Virus record (IMG/VR): IMGVR_UViG_3300028581_000020
Span: 1-64,000 of that record
Origin: a virus
Reading direction: 5' to 3' (one strand)
Length of the DNA: 64,000 nt
Shown here: positions 32,077-39,481 of the stretch, piece by piece
Layout of the letters: every line of letters starts with the position of its first letter
Numbering within the stretch: the first letter of the stretch is position 1
Notes under the pieces: generated by a model
Seen by the model: the letters and a program-made list of their open reading frames with translations, nothing else
The model's database searches: none
What the model was told of the DNA's origin: nothing
Translations under genes and position numbers: made by a program

Positions 32077-32432
32077 TGAAACTCAAATACTTCGATCTGG
32101 CAAGACAGCTCTCTGAGAAATCCGACCACCACACGTATAAAATTGGTTGCGTCATTGTTCGTAAAAATCGCATAATTGGAATGGGCTGTAATAAAATGAA
32201 AACCCATGTGGCTTCTCCACACAAATGGAAACATATTCACGCAGAATTTGATGCCATTCTTTCGACTCGAAATAAAGAGGACCTTGTTGGTGCGAGCGTT
32301 TATGTATTCCGCGCAAGGAAAGACGGAACGAACGCCATTTCAAAACCGTGTCCATCTTGTAAAAATATGTTGCAATCTGTAGGTGTCTCTGATATCTTCT
32401 ATACAGAGGACGGTGGATATGGGAAAATTTAA
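32076..32432 (+). CDS. Cytidine/dCMP deaminase-family protein
   Basis: 118 residues. Zinc motif H-A-E (HIHAEFDA) and P-C-x-x-C (PCPSCKNM) are both present, in the order of the CDA superfamily. A dCMP deaminase would feed dUMP to ThyX. Substrate not certain; size is small and fits a single domain. Confidence 0.75.
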   Translation: MKLKYFDLARQLSEKSDHHTYKIGCVIVRKNRIIGMGCNKMKTHVASPHKWKHIHAEFDAILSTRNKEDLVGASVYVFRARKDGTNAISKPCPSCKNMLQSVGVSDIFYTEDGGYGKI

Positions 32433-32637
32433 AATAGGGCAATTGATTGAGAGTTCTGCGCATCCCGGTAATATTACTCTAGATAAAATAATTACGGACA
32501 TTAAAGAAGAAATTTATATTTGTAAAAATGTAGTAAATGGTGCTCAATTGTACCTTCCTTTTAGTTTTGTCGATAACCGTTACACTTTACATAAATCTTG
32601 CCAAATTGAAGAAGAAGTGAAGGATTTATTGAAATGA
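32419..32637 (+). CDS. Module protein, 72 aa
   Basis: Start inside the deaminase 3' end, ATG GGA after a GGTGG element. Opens MGKFKIGQLIESSA; ends SCQIEEEVKDLLK. AAGGA precedes the next ATG. Confidence 0.7.
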   Translation: MGKFKIGQLIESSAHPGNITLDKIITDIKEEIYICKNVVNGAQLYLPFSFVDNRYTLHKSCQIEEEVKDLLK

Positions 32638-32858
32638 GCTTTAGAGTGGAAATTGGGATGGTATTTCGAGTTCCGCAAGGACTCCAAAGCAGCGGTCCCT
32701 GGCACTTCGAATACCTAGGCAACGGTAACTTTAAAAATCTAGAAATTAATAAAATTATTAGCTATGATCCAGACCATTCTTTGTGGGAATCTTATTATGT
32801 TCCAAACTATAAAAAAACTAAGGAGATTAAAGATGAAATTTCTACTCTTCTGTCTTAG
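32634..32858 (+). CDS. Module protein, (Y/H)xPNYKK subfamily, 74 aa
   Basis: Opens MSFRVEIGMVFRVPQG; ends YYVPNYKKTKEIKDEISTLLS, close to the 6228/12738 type. The next gene starts 26 bases before this stop, using the AAGGAG of the Lys-Glu codons of TKEIKD as binding site, so the signal has moved upstream. Confidence 0.65.
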   Translation: MSFRVEIGMVFRVPQGLQSSGPWHFEYLGNGNFKNLEINKIISYDPDHSLWESYYVPNYKKTKEIKDEISTLLS

Positions 32859-33255
32859 CCTTTTACCTATTGCCGCACATGCTTGGGGAGAAGTTGATGG
32901 TTATCTAGAAGCTCGCAAATATTTTAATGCAAATTATCCTGGTCATTTTGATGCCACAGGAGATCCACAATTATACGGCGTAGATTTCCAATTTAACTTT
33001 CGGCTTGTTCCCAAATATTTTACACTAATTGCCGGAGCCAGGTCTAATGGTAATGCCCACGGCTTCTCTCAAGCAGCCGGACGGGCTGGTATTGAAACGC
33101 ATTGGAAAATGCCCTTTGGTGGTCCGCGCATTGACGTTGGAGTTATGCACGAATCGCAACATAATTTTGAATATGAACAAGGCCTGAACGTTCCCTATCG
33201 CTTCTATACGGGAGAATGGCTGTATGTCCGATACAATTTTGGAAATAAGCCGTAA
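32833..33255 (+). CDS. Exported small protein, 140 aa
   Basis: Start set at the ATG with AAGGAG seven bases before, overlapping the upstream cassette in another frame. Signal peptide MKFLLFCLSLLPIAAHA with a cut after AHA. The mature part alternates polar and aromatic residues (QLYGVDFQFNFRLVPKYFTLIAG, RFYTGEWLYVRYNFG), which suggests a short outer-membrane beta barrel. Function unknown. Confidence 0.65.
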   Translation: MKFLLFCLSLLPIAAHAWGEVDGYLEARKYFNANYPGHFDATGDPQLYGVDFQFNFRLVPKYFTLIAGARSNGNAHGFSQAAGRAGIETHWKMPFGGPRIDVGVMHESQHNFEYEQGLNVPYRFYTGEWLYVRYNFGNKP

Positions 33256-33257
33256 TT

Positions 33258-33509
33258 ATGATGCAAGTTATTACCGTATATAACGGAACGGTTCTAAAAA
33301 ATAAAAATACCGGGACGAAGTGGACCTTTGTTATTGAACCTAATGAGATGTATTGGCTTCGGAATGGGACACATAAATATCCAGTAAACAGCGATGAAGT
33401 TACAAAACGTGAAAATTCCGATCAATACGAGGCGTCAATTCCTGATTTTTTTATCGACATTACAAAAAGCAATGAAATTGAAAAAGAAGTGAAAGACTTG
33501 TTGTCTTGA
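33258..33509 (+). CDS. Module protein, 83 aa
   Basis: Two adjacent ATG codons (33258, 33261). Strand-rich middle (TKWTFVIEPNEMYWLRNG). Ends FIDITKSNEIEKEVKDLLS. TCTTGA fusion gives a TTG start for the next gene. Confidence 0.7.
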   Translation: MMQVITVYNGTVLKNKNTGTKWTFVIEPNEMYWLRNGTHKYPVNSDEVTKRENSDQYEASIPDFFIDITKSNEIEKEVKDLLS

Positions 33510-33718
33510 AATCAGCGGATAAAATTGTAGCGGTCAACGATTCCAAAGGTATAACGTATTATGCCTTTAATTTTGACAGTCAAATGTATTGTGCTTATTT
33601 TATGGACTCTGTAAATTTCTATTCCTTTCATAGCGGCTGGCTTCCTATAAATGACGAGGCCCGGAGAATTCTTAAACAACACGAAGTTAATGCTGAGATC
33701 AAGAGTCTATTAAAATGA
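33506..33718 (+). CDS. Module protein, 70 aa, TTG start
   Basis: Tyr/Phe-rich (ITYYAFNFDSQMYCAYFMDS). Ends KQHEVNAEIKSLLK; Lys-Ser in place of Lys-Asp, with CAAGAG as a weaker binding site for the next cassette. Confidence 0.7.
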   Translation: MKSADKIVAVNDSKGITYYAFNFDSQMYCAYFMDSVNFYSFHSGWLPINDEARRILKQHEVNAEIKSLLK

Positions 33719-33963
33719 AATTTAAAGTCGGTGAATACTACGAAATAACCGAAGACATGCAGGGACACGCAGTATGCCACAAACGCGGCTCGGTTTTTAA
33801 AGTTATGGAATCAACTTCAGAAATTGATAGATTCGTAATCAGATTTATTGATGGAGAAAAAACAACCGGGCCTTGGTATGACGGAATGTCTTGCTATAAG
33901 CACCGCCCAGAACTAAAAAAGGGCGACCAAGTAAAAGAAGAACTTGACAATCTACTAGCGTGA
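33715..33963 (+). CDS. Module protein, VGEYY subfamily, 82 aa
   Basis: Paralogue of 6228 (KVGEYY at the start, KKG/KKS before the module). Ends QVKEELDNLLA and TGA. The Leu-Asp-Asn codons give the -35 of the promoter at 33944. Confidence 0.75.
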   Translation: MKFKVGEYYEITEDMQGHAVCHKRGSVFKVMESTSEIDRFVIRFIDGEKTTGPWYDGMSCYKHRPELKKGDQVKEELDNLLA

Positions 33964-33972
33964 TGATAATAT
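33944..33972 (+). promoter_or_regulatory. Near-perfect promoter inside a module, near-leaderless
   Basis: TTGACA 33944-33949, 17-base spacer, TAATAT 33967-33972. ATG of the downstream enzyme at 33981, nine bases past the -10. No Shine-Dalgarno between. The best example of the module codons doubling as promoter. Confidence 0.75.
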
Positions 33973-33980
33973 AGTTCTAT

Positions 33981-35045
33981 ATGAAATTAGCATTTGATGA
34001 CGTTCTTATTAGTCCCGGATTTTCCCATATCAACTCCCGTAAAGACGTTGACCTTTCCTCCAACCTCGGAAGCTTGGGATTGAAACTCCCAGTAATCTCG
34101 GCTCCGATGGATACTGTAACGGGACCTGCGATGGCAAACGCCCTATCCAAGGTTGGCGCTGCCGCAGCCCTTCATCGCTTTCAAAGTATTGATGATAATT
34201 TGAAGCAGTTTAAAGCTTGTGAAGGAAAAGTCATTGTTTCTGTAGGCTTGAACGATTGGGAACGAACCAGCGCTCTTTATGATGCTGGTGCTGAATATTT
34301 CCTATTAGACATTGCTCATGGAGCGCAAATGCAGGTTGTAGATTGGGTATCTGCCTTTCGGCAGAAGTATTCTGGAGTATGGCTAATGGTTGGGAATTTT
34401 GCTAATGCGAATCAAATCCACACATTTATGACACATACAAATAAAGTAGATAGTTGGAGGATAGGAGTGGGCTCAGGATCGAGTTGCGAAACAAGAGTTA
34501 AGACCGGATGTGGTTTGCCGACTCTTTCAAGCCTTCTCTCCATCAAAGATTATAATTCATCAAATTGGAAGCATCAAATCGAGAATATTGTTGCTGATGG
34601 CGGAATTAAGAATCCTGGGGACGTTGCAAAGTCCTTGGCCGCAGGAGCTTCTGCTGTAATGGTCGGAAAACTTCTTGCTGGAACTGATGAAAGTCCTGGT
34701 GAAATTACAGAAGTCGGAGGATGGTTTGCTCGACCTGATAAATACGCCGTCGAGAAAGAAACCCGAGTTGACGGCATTAAAGTGAAACAATATAGAGGCT
34801 CGGCTTCCGCCGAAAGCTATAAAGATCAAGGAAAAATCCAAGGCTATATTACGACAGAAGGAGTGTCCTTCACAATTCCGTATAAAGGCCCAGTATCTTC
34901 TGTGTTAACCGACATTGAAGGTGGCCTTCGTTCTGCCCTCACCTACGCGGGCGTTTCGAACCTGAAGGATTTTAGACAGTCTGCTGAGCTTGTACAGATT
35001 ACGAATGCCGGAGCTTTAGAAAGCAAAGCACATGGCAAAATTTGA
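33981..35045 (+). CDS. GMP reductase / IMP dehydrogenase family enzyme
   Basis: 354 residues, TIM barrel without CBS domains. FDDVLISPGF and APMDTVTGPAMA are N-terminal landmarks; GSGSSCETRVKTG has the catalytic Cys at 169; IVADGGIKNPGDVAKSLAAGASAVMVG is the phosphate-binding region; YRGSAS resembles the mobile flap. Length and the C-x-T-R-x-x-T-G pattern favour GMP reductase, but a CBS-less IMP dehydrogenase is possible. Either would shift the purine pool. First gene behind the 33944 promoter. Confidence 0.8.
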   Translation: MKLAFDDVLISPGFSHINSRKDVDLSSNLGSLGLKLPVISAPMDTVTGPAMANALSKVGAAAALHRFQSIDDNLKQFKACEGKVIVSVGLNDWERTSALYDAGAEYFLLDIAHGAQMQVVDWVSAFRQKYSGVWLMVGNFANANQIHTFMTHTNKVDSWRIGVGSGSSCETRVKTGCGLPTLSSLLSIKDYNSSNWKHQIENIVADGGIKNPGDVAKSLAAGASAVMVGKLLAGTDESPGEITEVGGWFARPDKYAVEKETRVDGIKVKQYRGSASAESYKDQGKIQGYITTEGVSFTIPYKGPVSSVLTDIEGGLRSALTYAGVSNLKDFRQSAELVQITNAGALESKAHGKI

Positions 35046-35298
35046 GGTAGGACAGCAATATAGGTTTTCTCCAAAAGGAGTTTATAATCTCACGTTTGAA
35101 GTTTTATCTAAAACTGATGATGGTAGTTATAAATGTATTACGTTGACATTTGAAGCTACTGGAGCGACGCCTACGCCGACTGAAATAGCCGTTCCCGGAA
35201 AAACCTGGACATTTACACCGACTTCTTATATTGAAGAAATTTCAACATCACTAAAAGCCGAAGAAGTAATGGCAGAAATAAAAGAGCTTCTGTCATGA
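35032..35298 (+). CDS. Module protein, 88 aa
   Basis: Starts inside the end of the previous gene. Opens MAKFEVGQQYRF with strands LTFEVLSKTDDGSYKCITL and a Thr/Pro-rich middle. Ends EEVMAEIKELLS; AAAGA is the binding site for the fused ATG at 35295. Confidence 0.7.
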   Translation: MAKFEVGQQYRFSPKGVYNLTFEVLSKTDDGSYKCITLTFEATGATPTPTEIAVPGKTWTFTPTSYIEEISTSLKAEEVMAEIKELLS

Positions 35299-35447
35299 AG
35301 ATTCTTTGGTTTGTCATATATTATCTAGTGTTATCTGTAATGTGTGCGGGATTTGGACTTATGGGCTGGTATCCGCATTATCGACTTATACTTCTTTCTC
35401 TTTCAGCAATGATGCTTACGAGCTGGACTTTTAGGCTTTTCAAATGA
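35295..35447 (+). CDS. Two-helix membrane micro-protein, 50 aa
   Basis: ATG fused with the upstream stop and TGA fused with the next ATG. Hydrophobic spans LWFVIYYLVLSVMCAGFGLM and LILLSLSAMMLTSW. It precedes an exported protease and may be related to it; function unknown. Confidence 0.55.
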   Translation: MKILWFVIYYLVLSVMCAGFGLMGWYPHYRLILLSLSAMMLTSWTFRLFK

Positions 35448-36106
35448 AAACATTTCTATTAGCAGTTCTATTATCCTTCACAGTTTTTGCTAAAGAGACT
35501 CGTATTAAAATCGCAGTGATTGACACCGGCATTAAAGATTCTCCAGAAATTACTCCTTATCTATGTAAAAAGGGCCATAAAAACTTTACAAAAGGAACTC
35601 TTAAAGACGTTCATGGCCACGGAACAAATGTGGTCGGTCTTATTGCTAATAACATTAATAAGAATAAAGTATGCCTATTAATTATTAAATACTACCATTT
35701 AGAAACCGATGTGCTTCCTCCTGAAAAATACGGAGAGTTGTTTGATTATGTCAGAAAACAAAAAGTCAAATATATAAACTTTAGCTCTACGGGAAGAAGT
35801 CCTATCGAAGTTGAAAGACAGCAAATTTTAAGCTTGCTTTCTAAAAAAGTACATGTTATAGTTGCAGCAGGAAATGAAGGGATTAATCTGAAATATGACT
35901 GTTCTTCTTTCCCCGGTTGTTATAACATAACGTCTCAGTATTTCCATGTTGTTGGTGCTAAAGACCTGCTAGAAAGTAATTATGGAATGCTGGGACAAGA
36001 GTATGAAAATGGAAAAGATCAGTGTTCTCTAGGCGTTTGTCTTTCGGGATCTAGTCAAGCAACTGCTGTATATACAGGAAAACTTGCGGCAAAGGAGACT
36101 CGATAA
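35444..36106 (+). CDS. Exported subtilisin-like (S8) serine protease
   Basis: 220 residues. Signal peptide MKTFLLAVLLSFTVFA. Catalytic triad of the S8 family: Asp27 in VIDTG, His59 in HGHGT, Ser204 in SGSSQA; VIVAAGNEG is the oxyanion region. Short for the family and without an obvious propeptide. Would act in the periplasm or outside the cell: possible use in exclusion, lysis or release. Confidence 0.8.
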   Translation: MKTFLLAVLLSFTVFAKETRIKIAVIDTGIKDSPEITPYLCKKGHKNFTKGTLKDVHGHGTNVVGLIANNINKNKVCLLIIKYYHLETDVLPPEKYGELFDYVRKQKVKYINFSSTGRSPIEVERQQILSLLSKKVHVIVAAGNEGINLKYDCSSFPGCYNITSQYFHVVGAKDLLESNYGMLGQEYENGKDQCSLGVCLSGSSQATAVYTGKLAAKETR

Positions 36107-37069
36107 GTGTTTAAAGTAAAGAGTAAGAAAGTCTTAGGAACTCTAGAAATTGGTGAAGAAATTCCTGACAGCGACTTTGCTCTGCATTGTCCACAAACTA
36201 ATGAGTTTGTTCAGTTTGAATATGTTGATGGTGAAAAGGTTTACGGACAAACTGAGGTTCGTCCTGGCATCTTTGCCATTTCTAAACGTGCAACGGGTCT
36301 TGTATTAGAAAAAACTTCTTTTGTATCTGACAATATTCTAGAAGAGTTTGTTCACACCCACGACATTCAGGACAAGATTGATTGCTTTTTTAAAAACATT
36401 CACGTATATGCGGAAGAAGGATTTGAAGTTGCTAAGCGTGGGATTTTACTGTGGGGACCTGCGGGCACCGGCAAAAGCACCGCCATCTCCAAGGTATGCC
36501 GTGGTTATGTAAACGACAATAAAACTGCGGTGATTGTCTGGCATACGGACAAATTTGAACCTCAAGTAATTAAGGGATTTATTAAGCATTTTAAATACGT
36601 TGGAGTTGAAAAAATCATCTTTGTTGCTGAAGACATTGGTGGAACAGAGCAGGAAAATGCCCGTTTTCGTAGTGACGCGTCTCTTTTATCTCTTCTGGAT
36701 AACCAAGAAAAGACTTTCACTATCCCAACGCTTATCCTGGCCACTACGAACTTTCCAGAAGCATTCCTAGCAAACTTAACAAACCGGCCTAATCGTTTTG
36801 ATGATAAGATTCAAGTCGGGTATCCTGATAAAGAAAGCCGAGGGAAACTCCTTAGCTTCTTCACAAAAGGTGCAGCAACTCCTGAAGACATCTCTCTAAT
36901 CCAAGACAACAAATGTAAAGAATTTACCCCCGCCCATATTCGAGAAATCCGTATCCGGTCCCGTATCTACTCTAAAACTATTAAACAAGTGATTACGGAA
37001 ATGCTTAAAGAAATTGCGGAATATAAAGCGATGTTCCAGGATAAGAAGGCCATGGGATTCAATGACTAA
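36107..37069 (+). CDS. AAA+ ATPase, 320 aa
   Basis: GTG start right after the protease stop, GGAG upstream. Walker A GPAGTGKST near residue 119, Walker B IIFVAEDIGG, sensor 1 LILATTNFP, and NRPNRFDDKIQV with an arginine-finger type segment, as in FtsH/BCS1-like AAA domains. The N-terminal 90 residues form a beta-type domain. Substrate unknown. Confidence 0.75.
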   Translation: MFKVKSKKVLGTLEIGEEIPDSDFALHCPQTNEFVQFEYVDGEKVYGQTEVRPGIFAISKRATGLVLEKTSFVSDNILEEFVHTHDIQDKIDCFFKNIHVYAEEGFEVAKRGILLWGPAGTGKSTAISKVCRGYVNDNKTAVIVWHTDKFEPQVIKGFIKHFKYVGVEKIIFVAEDIGGTEQENARFRSDASLLSLLDNQEKTFTIPTLILATTNFPEAFLANLTNRPNRFDDKIQVGYPDKESRGKLLSFFTKGAATPEDISLIQDNKCKEFTPAHIREIRIRSRIYSKTIKQVITEMLKEIAEYKAMFQDKKAMGFND

Positions 37070-37283
37070 AAAAATGCCGCAGCAAACCCCGCTAGTTGAT
37101 TTTATTCTAAAAGATAACACTAAGATCAATATAATTGATAAGCCTAGTCCCAGAACCTATATGGTTTCAGAATACGGCAACGAATACATGATTAATGGGG
37201 AATACGAATTTGCCATCTGCCCAGAATCCGGAAGTATTAATAGAATTATATATGACGAAATGTTTAGAAAGTTTCTTAAATGA
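37062..37283 (+). CDS. Small protein with a weak module-like end, 73 aa
   Basis: Start at the ATG inside the end of the ATPase gene. Ends IIYDEMFRKFLK: the acidic-hydrophobic spacing and the final Lys-TGA/ATG fusion resemble the module, but the K-D-L-L core is lost. Unknown. Confidence 0.55.
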   Translation: MTKKMPQQTPLVDFILKDNTKINIIDKPSPRTYMVSEYGNEYMINGEYEFAICPESGSINRIIYDEMFRKFLK

Positions 37284-37678
37284 AAACGACAAAAAATATG
37301 CACTGGGCAAATCCTTTTATTAAGTCCGTCAAAGATATTGTAGACCTACATAAACTCACTAAAGTAAGTGGTTATATTGTTCCATTTGGAAAAGAAGCTG
37401 TCAACGACGGGACATTGCATAAAACTGGGAATTCGTACACCCTACAAGTGAGGCTTAATTATTGTCAGGGATCTTCAAAACACGCGCACTATCAGCGCAT
37501 GCCGTTTCCGAGTATTCTAGATACACTAGCTCACGAACTTGCCCATATACAAGAATGGGAACACACGGTTGAGCATATGAAGTTACAATACCGCATCATG
37601 CAAAGATTTGCCACCGTCGTAAAAAAGAAATACGATCCTAAAAATTACTATAATATCAAGTATTGGAGAGAGTTGTGA
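37280..37678 (+). CDS. HExxH metalloprotease-like protein (SprT-like)
   Basis: 132 residues. LAHELAHIQEWEH gives the HExxH zinc site with a downstream Glu/His candidate ligand. Size and motif position fit small SprT/WLM-type proteases that act on DNA-protein crosslinks; that assignment is tentative. ATG and stop are fused to both neighbours (ATGA, GTGA). Confidence 0.65.
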   Translation: MKTTKNMHWANPFIKSVKDIVDLHKLTKVSGYIVPFGKEAVNDGTLHKTGNSYTLQVRLNYCQGSSKHAHYQRMPFPSILDTLAHELAHIQEWEHTVEHMKLQYRIMQRFATVVKKKYDPKNYYNIKYWREL

Positions 37679-38157
37679 AGGTTTGTTCCGTATCTGGTTG
37701 TGGGAAAAAAATCCATTCCCGCGGGCTTTGTAATCCGCACGCCCATAAAAAACGTCGCACAGAACATCCGACCGTGGACAAAGAATACGAAAAAACTCCG
37801 GGTGGCTTTTTAATGCGCGCGTATAGAAATATGAAGTCGCGAGTAACAGGAGTACAAAAAAAGAAGTTCTACCTGTACAAAGGTCTTTCTATTCTTCCTA
37901 AAGAACAATTTTACGAGTGGTCGAAAGAAAATAAGGACTTCTGGCGTCTCTTTAAGAACTGGGCGGATCATAGTTATGACCGAAAGTTGAGTCCTTCTGT
38001 AAATCGTATTGACTCTAAGAAAGGATACGAAATTGGCAACATTGAGTGGATTACCCATTCCATCAATTCATCGCTTAGCTCTGTTACTAAGCGTAATAAA
38101 AATAAAGAACTCGAACAAATTTATAAAACACTAGGAGTAAATAATGTCAAAGCTTGA
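37675..38157 (+). CDS. HNH-type endonuclease-like protein
   Basis: 160 residues from a GTG fused to the upstream TGA. N-terminal Cys/His cluster (CSVSGCGKKIHSRGLCNPHAH) may bind zinc; SVNRIDSKKGYEIGNIEWITHSIN matches the core of phage HNH/homing-type nucleases (RID..KGY...N..W.T). Free-standing. AGGAG within its end serves the phosphoesterase gene. Confidence 0.7.
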   Translation: MKVCSVSGCGKKIHSRGLCNPHAHKKRRTEHPTVDKEYEKTPGGFLMRAYRNMKSRVTGVQKKKFYLYKGLSILPKEQFYEWSKENKDFWRLFKNWADHSYDRKLSPSVNRIDSKKGYEIGNIEWITHSINSSLSSVTKRNKNKELEQIYKTLGVNNVKA

Positions 38158-38884
38158 AAAAGTTCTAATTGTACCTGATACGCACGTTCCTTATCACGAT
38201 AAGAAAGCATTCGAATTAATGTTGAAGGTTGCGAAGAAATTCAAACCGTACCATTTGATTATCGGCGGAGATTTTATCGATAACTATTCGGTATCTTCCC
38301 ATAATAAAGATCCTAATCGAGCTTTGAAATTGAACGACGAAGTGAACGAAACCATTAAGGAACTTAAAAAACTCAAGGCTCTCGACGCCAAGAACAACGT
38401 TTTTCTAGGGGGAAACCATGAGGACCGTCTAGAGCGCTATCTGATGGAAAAGGCCCCGGAACTTTACAATATTATCTCAACTCCTTCCATTCTGAAACTC
38501 AAGGAAATTGGGTTTAATTACGTTCCTTATAAACATTCGTACAAACTAGGAAAGCTTGCAATTACTCACGATTTGGGGAAGGCCGGACGTTTCGCTCATT
38601 ATAAAGCGATGGACGATTATCAAAATAATATTGTAATTAACCACACGCACCGTTTAGGATATGCCGTCGAAGGCGATGTTGAAGGTAATAAGCACGTCGC
38701 GGCAATGTTTGGCTGGCTCGGCGATGTTGAAGGTGTTGATTATAAACATCGTCAATTGGCAAAGAAAGAATGGTCACTTGGCTTTGGTATTGGTTATCTC
38801 GATCCAAAGACGAAAGTTGTATACCTCCAGCCGATCCCCATTGTGAATTATACGTGTGTCGTTGAAGGAACCCTTTTTACTTGA
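38144..38884 (+). CDS. Calcineurin-like metallophosphoesterase
   Basis: 246 residues. Metal-binding series in order: PDTHVPYHD (D-x-H), GGDFID, GGNHEDR, ITHD, and NHTHR. Acts on phosphoesters in nucleotides or nucleic acid ends; the exact substrate cannot be read from sequence. Stop TGA lies within TTGACA at 38881. Confidence 0.85.
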   Translation: MSKLEKVLIVPDTHVPYHDKKAFELMLKVAKKFKPYHLIIGGDFIDNYSVSSHNKDPNRALKLNDEVNETIKELKKLKALDAKNNVFLGGNHEDRLERYLMEKAPELYNIISTPSILKLKEIGFNYVPYKHSYKLGKLAITHDLGKAGRFAHYKAMDDYQNNIVINHTHRLGYAVEGDVEGNKHVAAMFGWLGDVEGVDYKHRQLAKKEWSLGFGIGYLDPKTKVVYLQPIPIVNYTCVVEGTLFT

Positions 38885-38928
38885 CAAAATCATTAAGCCG
38901 TGGGAAACTATTTAAATAAAGGAGATAT

Positions 38929-39087
38929 ATGAAGTACATTATTCTGGCCCTAGCAATTTCTGCCTGTTGTTCCCATCCTCCTAAACGTGTCGTGCCTAAA
39001 GGACATAAAACGTCTGCACATAAAAAGGCACCAAAAGTCCATAAAACCCCTCCAGCACGTTCAGTTAAGGTTCGAGGGGACGTATGA
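38929..39087 (+). CDS. Small His/Lys-rich lipoprotein, 52 aa
   Basis: Strong AAAGGAG site. Lipobox ISAC (Cys13). The mature peptide is very basic (KRVVPKGHKTSAHKKAPKVHK). As a tethered polycation it could bind DNA, LPS or peptidoglycan in the periplasm. A weak TTGACA-type promoter may lie at 38881-38909. TGA fused with the next ATG. Confidence 0.6.
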   Translation: MKYIILALAISACCSHPPKRVVPKGHKTSAHKKAPKVHKTPPARSVKVRGDV

Positions 39088-39242
39088 CTCGCCAAGATTT
39101 AGAAGCTATGGACGTTCCTGACGCCCCTAGCGCCTTAGAGCTTGAGATGTTTTTAAACGACGTTCTCGATTTTGAGCCCTCATATCCAGATGAAGTTCAA
39201 AAGCTTAAGACCTGGGCAAAAGATCTATTGGAGCGTTTGTAA
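39084..39242 (+). CDS. Small acidic protein, 52 aa
   Basis: ATGA and TAATG overlaps on both sides support translation. Mostly acidic helix (LELEMFLNDVLDF) and ends VQKLKTWAKDLLERL, which contains a K-D-L-L followed by two more residues; this may be a drifted module. Confidence 0.55.
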   Translation: MTRQDLEAMDVPDAPSALELEMFLNDVLDFEPSYPDEVQKLKTWAKDLLERL

Positions 39243-39481
39243 TGAATAACATTGAGCTTACTATGAGACAATATGTTGTGCTTAATAAGAATACCGGGGA
39301 TCTTCTAATTGCCACGCCTTTGTATCCCGAGCAAGCAAATCTAGATAACGTTGATGGGTATTCTATTTCCATTTCTGTAAAGCCCGAGAATCCTTGGGCT
39401 TTTGCATTGGAAAACGATCAGCATATGGAAGTGTATGCTGAAGGTATTAAGAATTATTTCGAGATCCTTGGAGATTTGTAA
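39242..39481 (+). CDS. Hypothetical protein, 79 aa
   Basis: TAATG overlaps at both ends. MRQYVVLNKNTGDLLIATP gives a beta-type opening; the rest is acidic. No known domain. Confidence 0.6.
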   Translation: MNNIELTMRQYVVLNKNTGDLLIATPLYPEQANLDNVDGYSISISVKPENPWAFALENDQHMEVYAEGIKNYFEILGDL

